DNA from: Collinsella aerofaciens
GTDB lineage: Bacteria > Actinomycetota > Coriobacteriia > Coriobacteriales > Coriobacteriaceae
Length of the DNA: 22,566 nt
Direction of reading: 5' to 3'
Assembly (NCBI GenBank): GCA_030826265.1
Contig: JAPJOH010000034.1
Coordinates: 1-22,566, forward strand
Every line of letters starts with the position of its first letter. Position 1 is the stretch's first letter. A program made the translations under genes and the position numbers. The notes under the pieces are model-generated. The model worked only from the letters and a program-made list of their open reading frames with translations. It was not told the origin of the DNA and searched no databases. Shown one piece after another: positions 17,782 to 22,566 of this stretch.

Positions 17782-18165
17782 CTACGCGGACCTTACTTGA
17801 TCCGCCTCCAGCCCTTCGCCTTCAGGAGCCGCAACCTGAGCTTGGGACAGCTCGGCCTGGTCACGTGCCGTCTCCAGGATCTTCGAGCGCCTCTTCTCGG
17901 TGCTCTGCCGGTAGCAGGTGATCAGCTCGCCCTCCGCGCCTGCCGGCGCCGTCGGCTTGCCCTCGGGATGCTCATCGTACCATCCGAGCAGGTCGTTGGG
18001 GTCGGTGTTGAATACTTCGCAGAGCGCACCTACGAGCTCTGCGTTCGGATAGCTCTCCTCGCGCTCCCAGGACTGAATAGTTCGGAATGACTTGCCGACT
18101 TTTTGTGCAAGCTCCTTTTGGTTTAGCCCCAGGGCTTCTCGGCGCTCTCTTAGACGAAGGTTCAT
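17782..18165 (-). CDS. XRE-family HTH repressor (CI-like)
   Basis: 127 residues. The HTH domain is complete at residues 1-62: LRLRERREALGLNQKELAQK, VGKSFRTIQSWEREESYPNA, then LVGALCEVFNTDPNDLLGWY. The remainder is a charged tail (CYRQSTEKRRSKILETARDQ) that may form a short coiled coil for dimerisation; no peptidase domain is present. It is divergent to the Cro-like gene and upstream of the cargo operon, the classical position of a lysogeny repressor. GGGAGCGAGG precedes ATG 18165. The cargo may share its promoter, which would put it under autoregulation. Confidence 0.85.
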   Translation of the reverse strand: MNLRLRERREALGLNQKELAQKVGKSFRTIQSWEREESYPNAELVGALCEVFNTDPNDLLGWYDEHPEGKPTAPAGAEGELITCYRQSTEKRRSKILETARDQAELSQAQVAAPEGEGLEADQVRSA

Positions 18166-18192
18166 CCTCGCTCCCTTCTTTATGTTAAGTGA

Positions 18193-18220
18193 ATAGTAAA
18201 CAAAAAATGTCTGTACGCAA
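18193..18220 (-). promoter_or_regulatory. Promoter of the CI-like repressor
   Basis: TACTAT (18193-18198, minus strand) with TTGCGT 16 bp upstream (18215-18220) in an A+T-rich stretch. Moderate matches only; the position, about 20 bp upstream of the start codon's ribosome-binding site, fits. Confidence 0.45.
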
Positions 18221-18239
18221 AAAAATGTTGCTTATTTGG

Positions 18240-18270
18240 TTGACAGGGACATGAAACTGTTCGTTATGGA
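18240..18270 (+). promoter_or_regulatory. Promoter of the Cro-like gene
   Basis: A perfect TTGACA at 18240-18245; the best -10 is TATGGA at 18265-18270, a long 19-bp spacer. The two divergent promoters are about 20 bp apart, leaving room for shared operators, although no clear repeated operator was found. Confidence 0.45.
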
Positions 18271-18307
18271 ATTCGACAGACAGAAAAACGCCTCTAAGGA
18301 GGAACGA

Positions 18308-18532
18308 ATGGATTTCGATAAGGAGCTGGCGGGGAATATCCGCGCCGCACGCGCCCGAGCTGACCTTTCTCAGGCTGAGGTCGCTTCCAAGGTCGGAGTG
18401 AAAGTCAGCACTTTCGCGAAGTACGAGAGCGGCGATTAGATTCCTGGAGCAGACAAGCTCTTGGCTATCTCGCAGGTTCTTGGTTATCCGCCCAACGACC
18501 TGATGGGCTGGAACACGGACGAGGCCGCATAG
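18308..18532 (+). pseudogene. Cro-like XRE HTH gene with an in-frame amber codon
   Basis: The start is secure: TAAGGAGGAACGA precedes ATG 18308. The first 43 codons give a good HTH: FDKELAGNIRAARARADLSQ, then AEVASKVGVKVSTFAKYESG. TAG at 18437-18439 interrupts the conserved turn between Gly-Asp and Ile-Pro. The frame then continues sensibly as PGADKLLAISQVLGYPPNDL to a second TAG at 18530-18532. The fully read protein would be 74 residues, normal for a Cro-type regulator. The 43-residue product keeps helices 1-3 but loses the rest of the fold, so it is probably inactive. Divergent to the CI-like gene. Confidence 0.8.
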
Positions 18533-18548
18533 GAATGGAGGAAGAGGA

Positions 18549-18791
18549 ATGACTGAGAGGAGCTACGAGCTGTCCGACGGCATCACGACCCTGGGCGACA
18601 TGGTGATCTTTGTGTTAATAAACACAGATATTTGGGGTGCACGTCCGCGTGGCTTTCGTATCCCCAAATTATCCCAAGTGCGTGTGCTAACCCGTTTTTA
18701 CGCGCTTGTGCCGTTGTTGCCGTACTTAAACCCGCAGGTAAGCAGTGTGTTCGATTTTGTCGTTCTTACTGGTCAGTACTGTAACATCTAG
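18549..18791 (+). pseudogene. 5' fragment of a gene cut by the right end of the element
   Basis: GGAGGAAGAGGA precedes ATG 18549, giving MTERSYELSDGITTLGDMVI as a plausible protein start 16 bp after the Cro-like gene. From about 18611 the frame runs through a palindrome (TGTGTT / AACACA, 18611-18626), the attR-like site and the start of the right repeat array, and its codons stop looking like protein. I take the first ~21 codons as a remnant of an early-region gene removed by deletion or by the end of the element. Confidence 0.4.
18659..18683. other. attR-like site
   Basis: Repeats the 15-bp core of the left end (18669-18683) with similar upstream sequence. It overlaps an 8-bp dyad, ATTTGGGG (18630-18637) with CCCCAAAT (18662-18669), a possible recombinase-binding arrangement. 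Confidence 0.55.
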
Positions 18792-18906
18792 ACCCCAAAA
18801 CGGTCCCCAGATGTTACAGACCGAGACAGAAGAATCTCTCCCCGACTTAAATCTCAATCCGTAACAACTGGAACCCAAATCCTCAGCTTACTGTTACAGA
18901 ACGAGA
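18772..18906. repeat. Alternating inverted-repeat array, right part
   Basis: A half-copy (TGTAACA at 18780-18786, placed as for a repeat starting at 18772) is followed by copies at 18812 (reverse), 18852 (forward) and 18892 (reverse), again at exactly 40-bp steps. The segment 18807-18909 aligns without gaps to 14528-14630 of the left array with 13 differences in 103 bp by my count, spacers included, so this is a duplicated block and not merely a shared motif. Confidence 0.85.
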
Positions 18907-19076
18907 CAAACCTCCGATATCAAAGCCGGCAGACGAAGTTGTCGACGTTGCTGGATCTCCCCTCGCCTGCCGTTGGCGGGTGTTGCGGGGCTGTTCGCCG
19001 CATTGCCGCCGCGCTGGGGGTGTCTAAACCGTAGGATAGTCTTATTGACGGGCTGTCAACTCGTCTGGGAGGCACT

Positions 19077-20531
19077 GTGACAGAAACGTTTGATATCGCC
19101 ATTGTCGGCGCGGGCATCACCGGGTGCGCCATCGCGCGGCAGCTCGCGCGGTTTGACCTGTCCATTTGCGTGGTCGAGGCGGCAAACGATATTGCGCTGG
19201 GAGCTTCGAAGGCCAACGGCGGCCTGGTGCATGCTGGTTACGATCCGGCACCGGGCACGGTAAAGGCGCAGGTCAACGCTCGTGGTTGTGAGCTATATGG
19301 CACGTGGGCCCAGGAGCTCGGATTTTTGTTTTGCCGCACCGGGTCGATGGTGTTGGGGTTTAACGACGAGGACCGTGCGCAACTGGAGCAGCTGCGGCGC
19401 AACGGCCTTGCCAACGGCGTGCCCGAGCTGTCGATCGTCGGACCCGACCGCATCCACGAATTAGAGCCGCGCGCCAGTGCCGATGCAACGTGCGCGTTGT
19501 GGTGCCCCTCGACTGGATTTATCGACCCGTTTGAGGTTGCCATCGCCGCGCTGGAAAACGCCGTGGCCAACGGGGTGACGTTTATGCGCTCCGCCCCGGT
19601 GGAGGCGATTGAAGTCGCGGGCTCGGGCGACGACGCGCGCTTTACGCTGGCGACCTCCGCTGGCAACGTGCGCTGCCGCTACCTGATCAACGCTGCGGGC
19701 AACGGCGCCGCCGACATCTCGCATATGGCGAGCGCCGAAGAGTTTCAGATGGTCTGGCGCCAGGGCAACATCGTGGTGCTGGACAAGGAGCCGCGCACGC
19801 TCATGCCGCTCTACCCCGTTCCGACGCCAGTGTCGAAGGGCGTTATCGTGGCGGGCACTGTGCATGGCAACACCGTGATCACCGCCACGGCTGCCGTGCG
19901 CGAGCCGGGCGACACGCAGACCTATGCGAGCGATGTGAAGGCGCTGCTGACCGGCGCGCGCAAGCTGGTGCCCGACCTGGATACGCGCCGCGTGGTGCGC
20001 GCATTTGCCGGCGGGCGTCCGGTCATTCAGGGAACAAACGACTTCTTTATTGGAAAGTCGACCGTGGTGCCGGGACTTTTCCAAGCGGCGGGCATTCAGT
20101 CGCCGGGCGTGGCGAGCGCACCGGCCATTGCCGAGCGCATGGAGCTTGTGATGCGCAAGGCGGGCGTGGAGCTGCACGAGAGGGCGGACTGGAACCCAAT
20201 TCGCCGCGCGCCGGACGACTTTGACCGCGCACCGCTGGCGCGCAAGGAGGAGCTAATCGAGTCCGAGCCCGCGTGGGGACAGATCGTCTGCCGCTGCGAG
20301 ACGGTGCCCGAGGCCGAGATCGTGGCCGCGATCAGACGCCGCCCAGGCGCGGTTTCGGTCGAGGGCGTCAAGCGCCGCTGTCGTGCCGGCATGGGTCGGT
20401 GCCAAAGCGGCTTTTGCCAGAGCCGCGTGGTGGCGATTCTTGCACGCGAGCTGAGGTGCGACCCCAGCGAGGTGCTGTTGGAGGATACCGGATCTTGGTT
20501 GGTTGAGGGACCGCTAAAGGGGGTGCGCTAG
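19077..20531 (+). CDS. FAD-dependent oxidoreductase with BFD-like [2Fe-2S] domain, anaerobic glycerol-3-phosphate dehydrogenase (GlpA)-like
   Basis: 484 residues. The start is GTG 19077 with GGGAGG four bases upstream. The N-terminal Rossmann motif FDIAIVGAGITGCAIARQLA binds FAD. DAO-family segments follow: ASKANGGLVHAGYD, YLINAAGNGAADISHMASAE and GVIVAGTVHGNTVITATAAV. The C-terminus (from ~405) is a bacterioferritin-associated-ferredoxin-like domain with CRC at 405-407 and two more Cys in MGRCQSGFC. This layout matches oxidoreductases that stand with a second FAD protein and a DUF1667 protein in Firmicutes and Coriobacteriia and are annotated as glycerol-3-phosphate dehydrogenases. The substrate is inferred; other 2-hydroxyacid-type substrates are possible. 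The next gene starts 1 bp after its stop. Confidence 0.85.
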   Translation: MTETFDIAIVGAGITGCAIARQLARFDLSICVVEAANDIALGASKANGGLVHAGYDPAPGTVKAQVNARGCELYGTWAQELGFLFCRTGSMVLGFNDEDRAQLEQLRRNGLANGVPELSIVGPDRIHELEPRASADATCALWCPSTGFIDPFEVAIAALENAVANGVTFMRSAPVEAIEVAGSGDDARFTLATSAGNVRCRYLINAAGNGAADISHMASAEEFQMVWRQGNIVVLDKEPRTLMPLYPVPTPVSKGVIVAGTVHGNTVITATAAVREPGDTQTYASDVKALLTGARKLVPDLDTRRVVRAFAGGRPVIQGTNDFFIGKSTVVPGLFQAAGIQSPGVASAPAIAERMELVMRKAGVELHERADWNPIRRAPDDFDRAPLARKEELIESEPAWGQIVCRCETVPEAEIVAAIRRRPGAVSVEGVKRRCRAGMGRCQSGFCQSRVVAILARELRCDPSEVLLEDTGSWLVEGPLKGVR

Positions 20532-20532
20532 G

Positions 20533-21933
20533 ATGGCGACGTTTGATATGCGCGACGGACGCGCGGAGGCCGGAGCTGTAGCGTCGGTGTCGACGCAGGC
20601 CTTCGACGTGGTCGTCATCGGCGGCGGACCCGCTGGCATGGCGGCTGCGCTTGCCGCACATAATGCCGGCGCCCACGTGGCCATCGTGGAGCGCGAGCAG
20701 CACCTGGGCGGAATCCTCCGCCAGTGCATCCACCCCGGCTTTGGCCTGTCGCACTTTAAACAGGAACTCACCGGTCCCGAGTACGCGCAGCGCTTTATCG
20801 ACCAGGTGCACGCAACCGACATTGCGCTGTTCTTGGACAGCATGGTGATCGGGATTGATTCAGGCGAGGGCGCGGATGTGCGCGCGCTGGATGAGGACAA
20901 GGCCGCGGGAGCCGCCGCAGTCCATACCGTCACGCTCATGAGCCCTGCCGGCATGCTGCAGCTCACCGGACGCGCGGTCGTCCTTGCTAAGGGGTGCCGA
21001 GAGCGCACGCGCAGCGAGATCAAGATTCCCGGCAGTCGTCCCGCCGGCGTGTTTACGGCCGGCCTGGCGCAGCGATACATCAATATCTAAAACCTCAAGC
21101 CCGGCTCGCGAGCCGTCATTTTGGGCTCGGGCGATATCGGGCTGATCATGGCACGTCGCTGCACGCTCGAGGGGATTTCGGTCGAGGGCGTATACGAGCT
21201 CATGCCGTACGCCAACGGTCTGCGCCGCAACGTCAAGAACTGCCTTGACGACTTTGGCATTCCGCTGCACCTGTCCACAACCGTCACGCGTGTGATCGGA
21301 CACGATCGCGTGGAAGCAGTCGAGGTGAGCCAAGTCGACGAGAGCCTGGCGCCCATTCCGGGGACCGAGCGCGTTGTTCCGTGCGACACGCTACTGCTTT
21401 CGGTGGGTCTGATACCCGAGAACGAGCTTTCGGTTGCCGCGGGCGTTGAACTTGACCCGCGCACGCGCGGCGCAGTGGTGGACCAGAGCCTGCAGACGGG
21501 CGTGCCGGGCATCTTTGCCTGCGGCAATGTGCTGCATGTGCACGACCTAGCCGACAACGTGACGACCGAGTCCGAGAGGGCTGGCGCAGCTGCGGCGGCG
21601 TACGCGCTGGGTGGCAACACGGATGCTGAGGCGGGTGCCGCGGACGCGGGCTGCGAGCTCACGGTCTCCCCCGCCGGCATTGCGAGCTACGCGCTGCCGG
21701 GACGCATTACGGCCGTGGCGCTCACCAAGCTCAACTTCCGCGTACGCCGACCCGTCGACGCTGCCCGCGTGAGGATCTTGGCCAACGGCGAAGAGCTGTT
21801 CGCCGGCAAGGTCCGCGCGTTTAAGCCGAGCGTTATGGAAACCTTCCCACTGCCGGCGAAGGTGATTCAGCGTGCACTCGACCTGGGTGCCAGCGAGATT
21901 GTCCTGTCCGTTGACCCTGTTGAGGGGGCGTAA
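20533..21933 (+). pseudogene. Pyridine nucleotide/FAD-dependent oxidoreductase, interrupted by an in-frame TAA
   Basis: The frame from ATG 20533 begins with a short extension, then FDVVVIGGGPAGMAAALAAH (FAD-binding) and VAIVEREQHLGGILRQCIHP. It continues to AGLAQRYINI, where TAA (21088-21090, codon 186) stops it. The same frame resumes at once with NLKPGSRAVILGSGDIGLIM, the second (NAD-binding) Rossmann motif, then TLLLSVGLIPENELS, VPGIFACGNVLHVHDLADNV and a normal end at 21933. The whole would be 466 residues, a usual length. One base change at the TAA would restore it. No good restart signal lies just after the stop, so the FAD-domain fragment is the likely product. It would normally pass electrons between the first enzyme and NAD(P)+ or another carrier. 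Confidence 0.85.
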
Positions 21934-21937
21934 AGCC

Positions 21938-22348
21938 ATGAGCACGAACGCAATCGAGACGCTGCAGTTCAACTGCACCACCTGCCCATCCGAGTGCCTT
22001 CTGACCGTAGAGGTAAAGCGTGACGCAGACGGCGCCGTGGCAGAGGTGCGCTCCGTGACCGGCAACAACTGCCCGCGCGGCGATAAGTTCGCGCATCAGG
22101 AGCTCACCTGCCCCATGCGCGTGCTCACCACCACCGTGGCCGTCTCCGGCGGCGACGAAGCCCTGCTCCCCGTGCGCACATCCGAAGCCATCCCGCTGAC
22201 CCTCCACGCCCAAGCCATGGACCTCATCCGAGGCCTAATCGTCAACGCCCCCATCCGCATGGGCGACGTCGTCCTCCCCGACCTCCTCAACACCAACATC
22301 AACCTGATCGCCAGCATGGACATCGACCGAGCCCAAGTAGCTAATTAG
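21938..22348 (+). CDS. DUF1667 domain protein
   Basis: 136 residues from ATG 21938, five bases after the stop of the oxidoreductase frame, with GAGGGGG upstream. The start is set by the family N-terminus. It shows the cysteine pattern of DUF1667: CTTCPSECLL near residues 12-21 and NNCPRGDKFA near 45-54, followed by CPMRVLTTTVAV. The conserved Cys residues suggest an iron-sulfur or other metal site. The protein is the regular third member of this dehydrogenase cluster and is probably a small subunit or electron-transfer partner. The open frame extends to 21872 inside the previous gene; that extension is not conserved. Confidence 0.85.
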   Translation: MSTNAIETLQFNCTTCPSECLLTVEVKRDADGAVAEVRSVTGNNCPRGDKFAHQELTCPMRVLTTTVAVSGGDEALLPVRTSEAIPLTLHAQAMDLIRGLIVNAPIRMGDVVLPDLLNTNINLIASMDIDRAQVAN

Positions 22349-22396
22349 GGACGGGGCTCTTTTAGCTACCCCACCATCCGCCCGGTCCTCCTCCGC

Positions 22397-22463
22397 AGTT
22401 GCGGTGAAATACGGACTGTTTTATGGCTTCAGGCCGCTAAACAGTCCGTATTTCACCGCAACT
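22397..22463. repeat. Perfect 25-bp inverted repeat with 17-nt loop
   Basis: The arm 22397-22421 (begins AGTTGCGGTGAAATACGGAC) is exactly complementary to 22439-22463; the loop is 22422-22438. It lies 49 bp after the DUF1667 stop. No T-run follows on either strand, so it is not a standard terminator, although so stable a hairpin could end or stabilise the operon transcript. It may be a copy of a dispersed genomic palindrome. Confidence 0.9.
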
Positions 22464-22566
22464 TATGAGGGTGCGCATGGGATGCAAAGGAGTGTCCCGA
22501 GGTGCCGGCATAGACGATATGAGCAGGACATAAAAACATTGAGAGCCCCTGCTGCATGAAAGACCG
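22464..22566. other. No gene assigned at the window end
   Basis: A minus-strand frame is open from the edge to a TGA inside the palindrome (about 40 codons), possibly the end of a gene that begins outside the window. It is too short to judge and shows no domain I recognise. Confidence 0.2.

Larger units (their letters stand above)
14787..18683. mobile_element. Compact integrative element (prophage- or satellite-like, about 3.9 kb), degraded
   Basis: Similar sequences of 24-25 bp lie at both ends and share an identical 15-bp core (TTATCCCAAGTGCGT at 14796-14810 and 18669-18683). Between them are a tyrosine integrase pseudogene next to the left end, a possible excisionase remnant, a three-gene cargo operon, a CI-like repressor and a divergent Cro-like gene. 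No structural, packaging or replication genes are present. The element divides an intergenic repeat array, whose two parts lie on either side. With integrase and Cro both broken, it is probably fixed in place. The exact ends are inferred from the repeats only. Confidence 0.65.

Noticed and set aside
18236..18307. Upstream TTG start for the Cro-like gene
   Set aside because: It would overlap the promoter -35 box, while ATG 18308 has a near-perfect ribosome-binding site.
19461..20177. 238-aa minus-strand frame
   Set aside because: Antisense shadow of the GlpA-like gene; Arg/His-rich with no motif.
22448..22566. Partial minus-strand gene at the window edge
   Set aside because: About 40 codons, no motif, and its stop lies inside the palindrome; cannot be judged without the flanking sequence.

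Overview
The window looks like a chromosomal segment of a high-GC gut anaerobe of the class Coriobacteriia, most likely Collinsella or a close relative. This rests on my recollection of family members (integrase type, LoaP-type NusG paralogue, the oxidoreductase/DUF1667 trio) and on composition; no search was run. From left to right: (a) 1-983, the end of a plus-strand reading frame in which a transglutaminase-like surface protein is joined in frame to the last third of an ABC-transporter ATPase, apparently a deletion scar. (b) 1106-11600, a minus-strand capsule/exopolysaccharide operon read from right to left: LoaP-like antiterminator, initiating sugar transferase, GT4, polysaccharide pyruvyl transferase, FrhB-like iron-sulfur protein, GT32, GT4, GT2, Wzy-like polymerase, Wzx-like flippase. 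Genes overlap or abut (TAATG, ATGA and TAA-TTG junctions). The distal genes are visibly A+T-rich compared with both flanks, which suggests a swapped-in serotype cassette. A run of nine G lies at the end of one GT gene, where a one-base change would fuse it to the next GT.

(c) 11795-14310, housekeeping: tandem terminators, thrS with its promoter and a dyad over the start site, and a small membrane/zinc-ribbon protein gene. (d) 14412-18906, the most unusual part. An array of a 15-bp repeat recurs every 40 bp in strictly alternating orientation (nine copies on the left, three to four on the right). Between the two halves lies a compact integrative element of about 3.9 kb bounded by att-like direct repeats. 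It carries a broken tyrosine integrase, a CI-like repressor, a Cro-like gene with an amber codon, and a three-gene cargo operon: an unknown 179-aa protein, a DUF3800 protein, and a 166-aa protein resembling Barnase/EndoU/ColicinE5/RelE (BECR)-type RNase toxins. The cargo looks like a candidate defence or toxin module on a decaying satellite-like element.

(e) 19077-22348, a plus-strand three-gene operon resembling the anaerobic glycerol-3-phosphate dehydrogenase type (FAD oxidoreductase with BFD-like Fe-S tail, pyridine-nucleotide/FAD oxidoreductase, DUF1667 protein). The middle gene is interrupted by an in-frame TAA. (f) 22397-22463, a perfect 25-bp inverted repeat with a 17-nt loop.

Three genes (integrase, Cro-like, middle oxidoreductase) each have a single in-frame stop, and each stop is a different codon (TGA, TAG, TAA). 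That argues for ordinary gene decay or consensus errors rather than recoding. No rRNA, tRNA or true CRISPR array was seen.
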